DNA of 64,000 bases, taken from Lutraria lutraria. Its lineage: Eukaryota; Mollusca; Bivalvia; Venerida; Mactridae. A model generated the notes under the pieces. The model had not been told where the DNA came from. It ran no database searches and saw only the letters and a program-made list of their open reading frames with translations. This document shows, piece by piece, positions 45,942-57,459 of this stretch. The stretch is from NCBI GenBank assembly GCA_964023205.1, contig OZ026848.1:486501-550500 (forward strand). Direction: 5' to 3'. Both the position numbers and the translations under genes were made by a program. Within the stretch, counting starts at the first letter, position 1. Every line of letters begins with the position of its first letter.

Positions 45942-46577
45942 TCATGAATAATCCATGGGCATGCGAATATATTTTTTGTAAGCATTGGAAGACCACCTGC
46001 CCATGACCCGTATTTTCTCATCTGGAACCCCAGAGAATGCACCTTCAGATGCTGCACCAATGCGAAAACTGTGACCTTTATACAGGTCAGTACTGTAACC
46101 AGCCCATGACAATGATAAGCTTAACTGAGCACAAAATGTTGCCCTGTTTACTGGACTATTATCCATATAAGAGTACACAGGGCCAGATGAAGGCTTACGC
46201 AACAAGAAATAAGCATGCAAGGCATGTACCGGACACATTTGATGAACATGGTGACAACAAGCAATGTGTAATGTGTGAATTTTTCCACGACTGTGTTTAT
46301 AATGTTTTAATGTTACATCTACACTATTAACATCATTATCAGTGCTGTTGAATTTTATATGTTCAACTCCCAAAACGTAACCTGTCTTTGAATGTGCTGT
46401 AAATTCATCAACTCTTAAAAACCCATGAAAAGCTAGCAGGTACATAGACTTAAACATTACCCTCAAATATTGTGAATTACACACCTTGTCAAGCGAGCAT
46501 ACCAAATCCTTAACAATAGCATATGTAATTGATAACCGAGTATCTGTTCTAGGAATTAATATATGATAACCTTGCAA
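45942..46577 (-). pseudogene. DIRS-type tyrosine recombinase, catalytic part
   Basis: Encodes the recombinase that integrates DIRS-order cDNA circles without target duplication. The catalytic set is visible: Arg in HGFLRVDEF, Lys in LKHYKHSRGK, HSFR (the HxxR box), GRWSS (Trp where many have His) and the Tyr region AYKKYIRMP. Length is normal for the C-terminal half. The upstream half (46556-46912) is in another frame with a short overlap, so a frameshift separates them. The catalytic residues look intact, which suggests recent decay. Confidence 0.85.
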
Positions 46578-46912
46578 AGCCTTTTTACTATAAATAATTG
46601 TGTAACATCAGGCAAATCTTCTGTTTTCAGCAAATTAGATACAGCTGAAATGTATGTAGATACTGTAGCTGCTGCCATTTGTTTTTGAAAACAATAAGCA
46701 ATGAACAACAAAACGTGATGTTGATCAATTTGCATATTATAGTGAGATGAAATTGTTTCACAAAAAAAAGCCTTATAACAAACCAACGCTCTCTGATACA
46801 CCGCGTGTGTGGATTCAGATAAAGAATTGTGCACCAAATGTGACACTAACCCAAGTAGATGTTGAAACTGTCCTGACACACCGGCTGGCGAAGTAGGTGC
46901 TGGTAATGACAC
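46556..46912 (-). pseudogene. DIRS-type tyrosine recombinase, core-binding part
   Basis: Contains HNSLSESTHAVYQRALVCY and VSTYISAVSNLLK, the SAM-like core-binding domain of a tyrosine recombinase, ending VTQLFIVKRL before the frame is lost. It overlaps the RNase H ORF at its start, as DIRS ORFs often do. Confidence 0.8.
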
Positions 46913-47877
46913 ATGTGAAGAAACTCGTCTATCTGAAGCCGAGAAAGTTTATCAGCTAAAATATTGGTGGCACCTGCCAAATGTGTTGCTTTAAACAAAA
47001 TGTTGTATTTAAGGCATGACAAAACTAAACGTCTGACAAGACACATGATATTTGGGTCCTTAGATGTTTGTTTGTTTATAATACAAACCACCGCCTCATT
47101 ATCGGAAAAGAAATTGATACATTGATTTTTCATTTTAATAGCCCAAAACTCTACAGCTAATAAAATTGGGAATAATTCTTTGAAAGTAATATGAAACTTT
47201 TCCCATGCAACTGGCCACTTGTCCGCAAACCAAAAATTACCTAAATACCCACCAAAACCTATGTTTGAAGCATCTGTGTATAAACACAGAACTGTTGAAC
47301 TGACCCACTTATCAGACAAAAACATAGATTTGCCATTAAAGCACTCAACAAAATTAGACCAAGCGCTCAAATCTGCACGTGCTTCTTTGTTGAGACGTTT
47401 TTTGTGGTGAGGTTTTTTAAGACCTAAAGTCAGATCTATTAATCTACGTAGAAATGTTCTCCCCGGTATTACCACTGAACACGCAAATGAAAGTAAACCA
47501 ATGAGAGATTGCAATTCCTGAAGACTGACCTTTTTTCTAGTTTTAAATTTCTGCAAAGCCAGACGTATTTTTTGTAACTTATCTGAAGGTAGTCTTTTTT
47601 CCATAGCTACTGAATCTAATTCAATACCCACAAAACAAATAATAGTACAAGGTAATATGGTCTTGGGCTGTTTAAGAGGCATACCAATGGAGTCCGAAAA
47701 CTCTCGAAACGAACATAACCAACTAAAAGCTTTTTCATAACATGGATCCGAAACAAACAAGAAATCGTCCAAAATATGCGCACAGCCTGGGATTCCTAAC
47801 TTTGTTTCTGCTACCCAATGAAGTGCTTTGCTAAACTTCTCAAACAAATTGCATGAATAGCTTAGACCCATGGGCAA
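46846..47877 (-). pseudogene. DIRS-type reverse transcriptase (3' part) and RNase H
   Basis: Starts at LPMGLSYSCN and includes the RT active site HILDDFLF, ELQSLIGLLSFACSVV and PGRTFLRRLIDLT. The RNase H domain shows LYTDASNIGFGG (Asp), ELFPILLAVEFWA (Glu), FSDNEAVV (Asp) and NILADKLSR (Asp), a full D-E-D-D set. A single-base shift separates it from the first RT segment. The family is the animal DIRS group. Confidence 0.88.
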
Positions 47878-48389
47878 GGTTTTATCATAGTAATAGCAAC
47901 ATCCACACAGAAACCAAGCAATTTCTGACTGTCCTGTTCAATTGGAATAATCTTAAATGCATTTTCTATATCTATTTTAGACATTAATGCACCCTGTCCG
48001 AAGCGTCTGACCAAACGTACAGCATCATCAATATTTTGATACTGTACAGAACACATATGTTGCGGAATACCACAATTAACAGATAAGCTTTCAGGAAATG
48101 ACAAATGATGTATTATTCTAAATTCACCTGGATTATGTTTTGGCACCAGACCCAAAGGTGAAACCATAAAGTCTTGAAAAGGAGGTTCATTGAAAGGGCC
48201 CGCCACTCTACCTTTAGGCATTTCAATTGATAACTTTTGCTTAACAATGTCTAAATTGTCTAAAGCCGATTTTAAATTATGACATTGTGTAAAGAATTTT
48301 TTACCATGAAAAGGGATTTTAAAACCAAATTTGAAACCTTTCAGTAAGAATGATTTTAAATCAACATCATAACCCTGTAACCATTCTGC
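47862..48389 (-). pseudogene. DIRS-type reverse transcriptase, 5' part
   Basis: Reads AEWLQGYDVDLKSFLLKGF, PKGRVAGPFNEPPFQDF, SPLGLVPKHNPGEFRIIHHL and MSKIDIENAFKIIP, the connection and fingers/palm start of a DIRS reverse transcriptase with the first catalytic Asp in KIDIENAF. It opens just after an in-frame TAA (48390-48392). Before that stop, the same frame overlaps the gag-like ORF, which suggests pol was once expressed by frameshift or as an overlapping ORF. Confidence 0.85.
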
Positions 48390-48462
48390 TTACTTATTAA
48401 CAATAATAGGTGTAACAATCGTAATTGTGGATGGTGAAGCTGCACACCCAGACTCTTCTACT

Positions 48463-49320
48463 TTACTTCTTATTCTTGTGACCTGACTGGGTATAACCTG
48501 ACTGCTTTTTTGGACACTCATGTCGTCCATGTGAGCCATTACATTTCTGGCATGTGTGTGGGTAAATGCAGCTGGTTCTGTTGCATGACCCATTGTTGAA
48601 ATCGTAACAGAATTTCCTAGGTTGCTGCTTTTGTTTGTTTTTGGCCAGCCCAATGGCCAGAGCCTGTGTATACAGCTCTGCATCCACATCAGCGTATGAT
48701 AACGCTGATGTACTGGCTTCTTTTAACAACCTAAACTGGCGGTCATAAAATATAGCCGGATAGTCACCCGCCTGCCTGGCCAGTTTCTGCACCGTATCGC
48801 AGTACTTCATTAGCGCTGGCGCGGCTGACGGGTGCCTATCCGTATATATACTTATAAATATATGAAAAGCTTGGAACCACTGATCCATATTTTTTATACT
48901 TGATGACGATTTAATAACTTGTTTAAACGAAATGTCACCACTTCCATTATCTGCCATTTGGTAATGGCACTCTCCTTTGGATACCAGGATTTCAAGCTCT
49001 ATAAATTGGTCCGAAACAATTTTCCCCTTGACCTTATCATCTATGCCCAAAAATAAAGGCCGTTTATTCATACCAGAAGTGGACGGTTGATCTGATACTG
49101 CCACATGATGGTTATTTCCTGCTGATTGTGGTTCATCTTGTTGAATCACCCTCTTTTCGATTAAGACTTGTAAAACCCCTTGAGTGACAGCCGGGACCAC
49201 TCTATCAATTATTGCTGACATATCGGCTTCAGACAATGCACTCTGAGAAGCAGGTGCTGGCATAGCTGACACCGTCGGCACTGTTGGCCCAGTTGTTTTT
49301 TGTCTCTTCCTTGGAGGCAT
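48463..49320 (-). CDS. DIRS-type Gag-like nucleic-acid-binding protein
   Basis: About 285 residues from the ATG at 49320 (MPPRKRQKTTGP), a basic N-terminus. A central helical region contains MDQWFQAFHIFISIYTDR, typical of DIRS Gag. Near the C-terminus are two zinc motifs, CYDFNNGSCNRTSCIYPH (CCCH) and CQKCNGSHGRHEC (CX2CX3HX4C). The ORF is intact, unlike the rest of the element. An ATG five codons upstream (49335) is also possible. Confidence 0.8.
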   Translation of the reverse strand: MPPRKRQKTTGPTVPTVSAMPAPASQSALSEADMSAIIDRVVPAVTQGVLQVLIEKRVIQQDEPQSAGNNHHVAVSDQPSTSGMNKRPLFLGIDDKVKGKIVSDQFIELEILVSKGECHYQMADNGSGDISFKQVIKSSSSIKNMDQWFQAFHIFISIYTDRHPSAAPALMKYCDTVQKLARQAGDYPAIFYDRQFRLLKEASTSALSYADVDAELYTQALAIGLAKNKQKQQPRKFCYDFNNGSCNRTSCIYPHTCQKCNGSHGRHECPKKQSGYTQSGHKNKK

Positions 49321-50910
49321 TACTAAAATGAACACAATGTAGGTATCATGTCATTAAAAATTACTAACAATACTCCACACCAACCTAACTTACCTATTCT
49401 AAACTAGAATACTTCTATGCATGTATGAACAATTACCTGCATAGCAAATGCAAAATTTGAAATATTTAATCTGCCAAGCTTAAAAATTATGCTTATATCA
49501 TTATCTAATATTGTATATATATAGAAGTCAATTTGACTAATCATCTGACAATGTGTCAGTCAATAAATCATGAACAGCAATCTGCTGCATTGTATTGTTG
49601 CCATGTAAATCATTTGCCACAATTTGTGACATAGTCAATCTGACTAATCAAATGGACAATATGTCCAGCAATAATTCATTGATAACATGTTGCCAAAACC
49701 AATTAGCATAAGGCACAAACCGTTTAGTAATCAATTGAACTACTTACCGGACAATATGTCCAGCCACAATTCCTGACCAAATTGTAATGTAGTCAGTTTA
49801 ATTACTCATTGGGCAATATGCCCAGCTGTAATTCATACCCAACAATGTGTAGTATACAATTTAACTACTCATTGTACAAAGTGTTCAGTTGCAATCAATG
49901 AAAAGCCAGCTGTATAAATTGTTGTCTCAACAAAATATCTTACTCTGACATCAATGTATGTCAGGTAATATTGTCAAAACAAACAATTGCACAGTGAAAC
50001 TCATAAAGCTAATACCATAACCCTACATTGACAATATGTCATGTATTATGGTTGAACAACTGCATTTTCAGTAAGACAACTGCGTATTAAGCAATTAACA
50101 ACATTGCATGCAGATGTAAAATACAACATATGAAACAATAATGAATTAATACCTTTCTCTGACCTCTCACATAAATTTACAACAAGACTGACCTGGCCCT
50201 TTTACCAATCAAACACAATGATAATCATCAATTCACCGTCCTACCGCTACTAAGTGTGACTCTTTACAGCACTATGTCCGCTTTCTTTTGGCACACAAAT
50301 ATATATTACACCCTACTGTCAAGCTGCAATTCTGTCTGAGTTCAGCAAATAATAGAATTATTCGAAGTAAACAAACTTTTAACTGACGGATTTTTCTGCG
50401 TAATAGATTGGAAGCGTGAGAACAACTAGTTGTGATAAAATTAAGATGATGCTAAAAACCCGTCCCTTGGTGGGACGTATATAAAAAGTCTAAATTCCGT
50501 CCCCACGGGACCTACATAAAACTATTTATCTGTCAATAAATTTCTATATATCGACCTTAAATATCAACCGTGCATGTAGTCCAATAATCCGGAACATTAA
50601 TACCTTGTGTATATCATGCTACAGACAGGTAAAACATCGGACCTATCTCGGTTCTGTCCCGGTAGCTTTAAGGATTAAGCAGGTTCTTAATACTTTCCCG
50701 GTAAGCCATAGTTGTATTATATATTAACATTTTAACAAATACGGGACTGATTGCCCGATAGCGCCAGAACAACAAAGTCCACCCAGGACTGCCGTGGATG
50801 ACTACAGTGCCACCAGAGTTGTACTCCCAGTTTGACAGGGTTTCGCCAGGTCACTCATCCGGGACCAACCGAGAGTCAACCCGGAACAGAGAGAATAGCG
50901 CTGTACACAA
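49321..50910 (-). mobile_element. Leader region of the DIRS-type element with palindrome array
   Basis: It lies upstream of the gag ORF. 49545-50041 carries seven related short palindromes (see next entry). 50460-50520 has GTCCC-type inverted pairs (CCCTTGGTGGGACG, CGTCCCCACGGGAC) around TATATAAAAAG, and 50640-50900 is GC-richer. The outer limit of the retroelement is not resolved: the inverted arm starts at 50918. Confidence 0.55.
49545..50041. repeat. Series of covarying 13-20 bp palindromes
   Basis: CTGACAATGTGTCAG (49545), TGGACAATATGTCCA (49653), GGACAATATGTCC (49749), TGGGCAATATGCCCA (49810), a weaker TGTACAAAGTGTTCA (49873), CTGACATCAATGTATGTCAG (49945) and TGACAATATGTCA (50029). Arm bases differ between copies but stay complementary (GGACA/TGTCC, GGGCA/TGCCC, TGACA/TGTCA). 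Flanks share CAATYTGACTA.TCA before and a CAGC..AATTCAT-like segment after. Confidence 0.82.
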
Positions 50911-50917
50911 TGTGTCA

Positions 50918-51342
50918 AACGACGTTTTTGAAGGCGAATGAGCGTTTTGTAGGGTAACGCTATATAGTGAAGATTGGATAAAATAAAAGCGACTCGATAG
51001 ATTTTCGAGAAAATTTACGAGAAAAGTAGATGACACATCAAACATTATTCTAGACAAAAATAAAAAAATCCCTCTGGCAGAGTTTTCATTAAAAAAGAAA
51101 TAAGTGAGAAGAAAACAACATTAAATTTTACATTTAAAATCGTTTTACTTGCACTTATGATTAAATCATGAACATCAAATGTATACCTACGCGTAGGTTG
51201 TTTTTTTCCGCTATTAAATTTTTATTTCGTTAATATCCACATAAATTGATAGAGCGATAGGTATTTTCAGAGAGGCACTATAAGTACCGCAAAAAATGAC
51301 CGTTTTGACGTCGAAACAACGTTCATGATTTCAATCATTTAT
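50918..51342. repeat. Inner right arm of the 12.4-kb inverted repeat
   Basis: Inverse of 42742-43188. It opens at its inner end with GTCAAACGACGTTTTTGAAG and closes with GACGTCGAAACAACG. It abuts the outer arm with no gap. Confidence 0.85.
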
Positions 51343-51873
51343 TATACATTTGTATAATTAAATACATTTCTTTTTGCACATAAAACAATGAAAACAACAA
51401 CTTTTTAGTTGCATAATCGTGCGTTACTGCTAATGCAATAAGATGAGTTAAATGTGTTCACTGGTCATCCACGCTACGTTAACCACTTATCAATTTCTCA
51501 CTTGGATCATTTTTTTTAAACTGAATTTTAACAATATCAATGAAAAACATAGTTAAATCGAATACGCACCCGATTTTAGATAAATTTGTCTTTTAATCGC
51601 TGTGCATGGTTTCTTTCTTATAATGCGATATTTTTGTAAAATTCAATAAAACATCGACAAATAACAACTAACATGCTTGTAATATTTAATGTAATGAGTA
51701 TTCAAGATTTATAGTCTGACAATTGACTAGAATAGAAAAATATGTGCATAACTGACTCGTTAAAGCCAAAATACAGAGAAAAATGTAGATATGTGACTCT
51801 GTCCGCCATTTTTGTTGCTGCTTTGATCGCTATCCGTAGGAGTTCGAGTAATCCGGATACACGGTATGTATAC
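51343..51873. repeat. Outer right arm of the 12.4-kb inverted repeat
   Basis: Inverse of 39421-39958. The outermost shared bases are CCGGATACACGGTATGTATAC. Target duplications could not be assigned. Confidence 0.82.
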
Positions 51874-52664
51874 CCGTTGTAAGATTTACACATGGTTATC
51901 ACAATTACATTGCGGATAACGACCATGTAATTGTTTTCTAAATACCAGGTTTATTCATGCGTCGTAGCCTGAAAAACGGCTTTTTGACTCATGAAAAGGC
52001 GTTTCACTTACGGGTTTTACACCAACGAGTAATCAAATCAATTTGTTTTTACAAAACGTAGCTTTTAGTGATGCAACGTCTTTCAGAAGGTCTAAGAAAC
52101 CAAGCTATTGGTAAATAACTGTGCGAGTCATTATTGCTGCTATAGGCTGACAATTCATACTCTTGTGAACCGGTACTACATAACTGAGTCTGTCAGAGAC
52201 CGTGCAAGACCTGGGCGCGTACATGCGACAATGTAACATACTGATCATACACGCCATCACCTTGACTCACCTACGCAATCGTTTTTATCAGCAACCAGAG
52301 ACATAGATAACTGAGATTGGCAACTTAAAATATCCCGCATGACATCATTTCGTAGATTCTGTAACAGGTATAACTAAAAAAATGTACAAATTATACATTT
52401 TCTGAAAGTTAAAACATTTGACTTTTGCTGGAAACAATATTTTGTTACATTTTTTTAGTTAGTTTTTAGCTATACCCGCTAGAATGTAATCAGTCTGAAA
52501 TATTGCATTATAACGTCGGCCCAATTCGGAAATGACGTAACTTCAAAAACGTAACTTTTCAGGAGAAAGGAAGAACAATTTTACACTTTCAAACAAGTTT
52601 GCAGAAGATTATTTAATGGAATATCAAATATTTTTTTACGAGAATAATGTTCAGATAATGACAA

Positions 52665-52820
52665 AAAATAGAGAATACATGGTTGGTGTCGGAGATGGAG
52701 ACGGTTTATCCGGTGAGTGAGAAAGCGTATCTCGGCGAGCTTTAGCGAGCCAAGATTCGCTTTCGTAGCGAATCAGATAAACCTTCTCCATCTCTGACAC
52801 AAACCAGGTATTCGATTTAT
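52665..52820. repeat. Imperfect 150-bp palindrome
   Basis: GAATACATGGTTGGTGTCGG, AGATGGAGACGGTTTATC on the left pairs with GATAAACCTTCTCCATCTCT, GACACAAACCAGGTATTC on the right. The loop holds AGCGAATC/GATTCGCT inverted pairs. It may be a MITE; no duplication was seen. Confidence 0.6.
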
Positions 52821-53394
52821 CCTACTATTCTCATAAAGTTTAGTTCAGCACTAGAGCTACTGCATGTAATTTTGACCCCCATGTGTTATCGACCCCTTGC
52901 TTTATCGGATAATAAGATTTAGTTTAATTGGAATTATGTATAATTTAACCATAAACATAAATCATATGACGTCATGCATCATGGAAGTTGTTCTTCAAGT
53001 TTTCTTGCGCGAACTTTAAAAAACAAATTTAGGACGAAATTTTATTACAACGGATAAGGTAAGTGTACGCATTATTTTTAGTGAAATTTGAAATGCAATA
53101 ATGATGCAGATATTTTTGTTTGCCGGAAATGTTTTACAGGGCATATAAACAATATAACGGCCTGAAGAAATACAAATATATAAACATAAAAGGGTGGGGA
53201 GGGGGGTCGATAAATGCTGACATTATTTCCTAGTTCACGTATTATCGATCCCTGTATATAATACATAAACGAATATAAATAAATGATGCATTTTCCGTGA
53301 TATTAAATCACACAAATGTCTTACAATCTATTAAAAAGTTTCCAAAGATTTTTTTCGTTATAGGATCGTCATGTCAAAACAGCTAGTGGCTGTT

Positions 53395-54890
53395 AGCCTT
53401 TACGGAACGACATCCTGAGATCTCCTTGAAAATACCTATGAGTCTAGGCGCGATGATTAAAAATTGGTATACAGGTATCGTTAACTACATAAAAAAGAGG
53501 TCTCCGACTATGACAGGATGATTCACGATCCTCGTCGTATTTTAAAAGCAGACGAGTAGGGATTTCCTCTTGCCGCGAAATCAGGTAGAGTCATCGCATC
53601 AACGGGATCAAAAAACATTTACCAAGTAGTAACAAATTCGAAATCACAGATTACAGTATTAGCAAGCTTTAATGCTTATGGCCACTACCTTCCGCCGATG
53701 ATCTTGTTTCCCGGTGAACGACTAAGAAATATTGGTCTTGATAGATTCCCTGAAGCCTTATTTGCACATATACCGACACATATACTGCAAGCTTGCGATG
53801 TGGGCTTGTTCTCGCCTTTGAAGTCTGCTTGGCAGAAAACTGTGAAGGAGTGGTAAATGCTTCATATTGGAAAGTGTTTGACAAAGAAGGAATTCCCTGC
53901 ATTGTTTAAAAAAGCATGGGAACCAGTAGCAACCATGGTCAATGCTGCAAATGGGTTTCGTAATCAGGTATATTCCCGTTGTCCATACAAGGTATAGACA
54001 TGACTAAATTAGGTCCTTCAAAATTAGTTGCGTCCATTATTAGTACAAACGAAACACAAACATTATCAGAAGTCGAAATCGAGAATTTTGAATATGAGGA
54101 CGAAGTGGATACTGAGGATGTCGCTGCTTACGAGGATGTCGGTGAGGACAATGAAGTGTCTCCAGCTGTACTTGTGCCGTCTACGTCAACAGATCAAGTC
54201 AATATCCCTGGGCCCTGTGTTGACACCCTGCACAATATGACCAAAACTTTGTCATCATCATCACTTGTTAAGAAACGTGGTATGCAAAGAGACCATGATT
54301 AGGTTTCTCCTGCATTTGCTTCTTTACAAATTCCTGAGCCAGAATAGAAGAAAAGAGCTATGAGAATTAGAGACAAACTTCCAAAAGCATTGTCTGGTAG
54401 TGCAGCCATGAGAATTCTCAGAGAGAGAGAAGAACAGAAGGAGACCACAGAAGAGGCCAAACAGAAACGAAAGCGTGAGCTAGAAGAAAAGAAACTTTAA
54501 ACAATTGAAGAAGCTGAAAGGAAACGGAAGGAACATGAACTGAAGAAACAAGACAGAGAACTTAAACAAAAAAAACAAAGGTAGTAAAAAAGCAAAGCCG
54601 GTACATTTCAAGAAGAGGTCATATGAAGTGTCTTCTGATTCTGACCAGGAAACTGAAGTGTCTTATATGGATACAGACTCGGATAACCTTTCAGAAGATA
54701 TGATGTCTGTCCTCGATGTTGCCTAGCTTCGGGTCATCCATCTGAATGGATAACGTGTGATGTTTGCCTTGCAAGATGGCACATTCGTAGTGATGAGAGG
54801 TCGGAATTTCTTCTACTGGATAAGGAGGGCGGGCAGACGGTGTGTGGAATTTCTTTGCCCTGGTTGCGATTAATTAATTTGAAGATAGAA
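53395..54890 (+). pseudogene. pogo/Tigger-type transposase relic
   Basis: Segments in order: HPEISLKIPMSLGA (end of the CENP-B-type DNA-binding region); RRILKADE then a stop then GFPLAAKSGRVIA (first catalytic Asp region); TVLASFNAYGHYLPPMILFP; then, after an internal deletion that removes the second catalytic Asp region, HIPTHILQACDVGLFSPLKS, AWQKTVKEW and NAANGFRNQ. A one-base deletion at about 53968 shifts the frame before TKLGPSKLVAS. An acidic region, a Lys/Glu-rich coiled coil (54370-54600) and a C-terminal WITCDVCLARWHI zinc segment follow. The short repeat GGGTCGATA recurs on both sides (52890-53250, 55075-55280) and may mark its ends. Confidence 0.85.
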
Positions 54891-55411
54891 TCTTCATCAC
54901 GTAGAAGTTAGTTAAGTTAACTGGACGCTTACCTACCCATGTGTTATATTATTAATATCTTTATTGTATGATAATAGCATGATATTCAATCCAAAAAAAA
55001 TCTTCATAACATAAAATGTATCCACTCTCGTTCATTTTTATTCGTAACTCATTTTATTTTTTTAAAATGATAGGGGGTCGATAATACCGGATAGGGTCGA
55101 TATTAAACACCTTTATGTCATTCAATATCGATCTCGTCATGATGATCCTGATCGTGCAGGGTCGGTATTATGTTACAGAGAAAACGTATAATATAGTTAC
55201 AAAAGTCAAAGGACGACCTGTTTACAAAATTTTAATGTACATGTACTTTAAGTGCAACTTTTCCGTTAAAGGGTCGATAATGAGTGCATTGCTCTACATT
55301 TTTTTACTGAAATCAGTTATTTTTCGCCAAATTATATGTTACGTAATATACACTAATGTATTTTCGTTTGTGACGTCATTACATCCTTTAAAATGGAAAC
55401 AATGCATTTAA

Positions 55412-55795
55412 AGTCCCATGAGCTTTTTGCTATAAAAATATATGCAAAAAACAAACATTCGCTGATATTATCCCAAGATAATTACTACCGACAAAACAAG
55501 CCATTTTTCTTCTAAAAACACTCATTTCGCTGTGAATTTTGCTTTTGTAAACTTGAAATATATGGAGCGCGTGACGTCACTTAATGCCGTGTGTATAACA
55601 TGACTGCGGGAAAACACAGCTGTTCTATAAATAGTATTTATTTCCATGATATTGAAAAAAATACGATAGCGGTTTTGGAAACGTTTTTACTTGCTATAAA
55701 GTATGCACGGGAGGAAAACACATCGGATTCCTTTGTTATAGAACCAACAGAAACTATTACGACCGATAAATGTATAATATTATGCTTATGGGACT
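55412..55795. mobile_element. 384-bp MITE flanked by TTAA, copy 2
   Basis: AGTCCCATGAGC opens and GCTTATGGGACT closes, with TTAA at 55408-55411 and 55796-55799. The body aligns with 32026-32424 along its length, for example ATTATCCCAA, AAACTTGAAATAT and AGAAACTATTACGACC. Confidence 0.78.
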
Positions 55796-56794
55796 TTAAA
55801 GGTTTAATATTTAATACTCAAAATAGCATTAATGCAGTTTACATATGACAACAAGTTTAAAAATCTGTATTTTTTACTTTAAAAGAGCGTGGGGATCTTA
55901 AAATAATTTGTATTCTAATCACGTGACGCACTGACTGGAGATAGATAATTTCATCCGGCAGGGCTATCTCCTCAGGGGGCGCAACGTAATGTAGCGAAAG
56001 TTGATATTTAAGCGACGCTTTTGAGAATGTTAGTAAGATGGCGGACAAAATGTGATATTTTTGTGCAAAAATGGATACGTTGTCGGTAAGTTTGAACATT
56101 TTATTACATTAGTGGATATAAAGTATACGCGCATCAGGTGGCCGCTGGTTTTAAGAAAGCTCACAACTTTAGTTAATGAACGTAGCTTTTGTGGTTTGGG
56201 AGCCAACTCCGGAACAATTTTCGAAGTTGGAAGTTGTGAATTGTCATCGCTGTGATTTCGTTTTTAAAAGTCGTTATATATACGTTTTAGACTAGTTTGA
56301 CCTCAATGAAACACTCATAGTGTAGATTTGAATGCTCTGAATGGTAAATTTGATGTCTGCCTTTTTTAGCAATTTGTCGGGTCCCGCACTCCCAATTTTC
56401 TCTTTGTATGTACTTTTTCGAGAATGTTGATAACTTCAAGCTGATTTTAGAGAATGTTGGCCAAATTAATTATTGCTTTAATCAATGTACAATAACTTTG
56501 TACACTTACTTATGATGGCTGTGTGTTATAACTATGAAGTCGCATCACTTTATACATGTTTAATTATGATTTTAAGTATTCTAATTTTCTTCTTATTGAC
56601 TATCACAAGTAGCTATTTTTTCTAATCGAAACGAAGTAAGCATCTCATGGTGCAGTGACCAGTACAGCAAACTTAAGCAAATTAACAAAATGGATGGATT
56701 ACGTTGTCTGCAAGCTATAACTTATAATGATAACTTATATTTTTTTAGGTACTCAAATAAATTTCTCTTGTGGTCTTTATTTCAGAAACCAAGT

Positions 56795-56932
56795 CTATTT
56801 ACGAAGAAATCATGGCTGGCGCTTTATTCCAAGAACAACATGGAAAAAAACAAATCGAAGCGTAAACATAACAGTATCACTTCCTGGAAAGACAGACCAA
56901 GAGGGATACAGTCAGAGTGCCAGCACTACTAA
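56795..56932 (+). other. Possible exon inside the CAGGGG element, + strand
   Basis: After acceptor TCTTTATTTCAG (ends about 56786) the phase continuing from the MDTLS exon reads KPSLFTKKSWLALYSKNNME and ends at TAA. Another frame reads FRNQVYLRRNHGWRFIPRT. I recognise neither; expression is inference. Confidence 0.25.
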
Positions 56933-57459
56933 GTGATAACTTCACTTTGACTAGGAATAAGTAATGACAAGCTTGAACAGCTACTGTTATATACACCGAT
57001 ACCTATTCATATAAACAAAGACAATTTTAAGTTGTCGTATGTTGTGCGTTAGGACAATTAAATGCACATTGTTTTAAGGACACTATAATACAAAATGAAC
57101 AACCGTTTACTTGATATCTTTATTGTTGAGATCATTGTTATATATTGCAAATAAAATTATTAGAAAACAAGTCCTTTTATCAGTAAATGTAAACATAATC
57201 ACAGTTAAATCATTGTATTCACTAACTGTATGTATAAAAGGTAACAATATAGCATACAGTATTAGTCGATGAAGTTGGCATCTTCATGGCACTTATCAGC
57301 ATGGTAGCGCTATTGATGTCTTTGCTGAGCAAAATTTGTTCTTAAAGCCTTTTGACTAACACCACGTATTTTACTTTCTTCATGATTTCTTTGACGATAT
57401 TGGGACAAAATTAATAATACTGGTTTGTAAACTGTTTGCTACATTATCACTGCACGTCA

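Noticed and set aside
45942..46912. Host-encoded or phage-like integrase
   Set aside because: The recombinase is directly linked to DIRS-type reverse transcriptase, RNase H and Gag in the usual order, so it belongs to the retroelement.
39421..51873. Maverick/Polinton or other large virus-like transposon
   Set aside because: Long inverted arms fit, but no DNA polymerase B, retroviral-type integrase, ATPase or capsid gene is visible. The only coding block is a DIRS-type retroelement.
54028..54240. Second ORF overlapping the pogo relic
   Set aside because: It is an alternate frame of the acidic region that follows the transposase domain.
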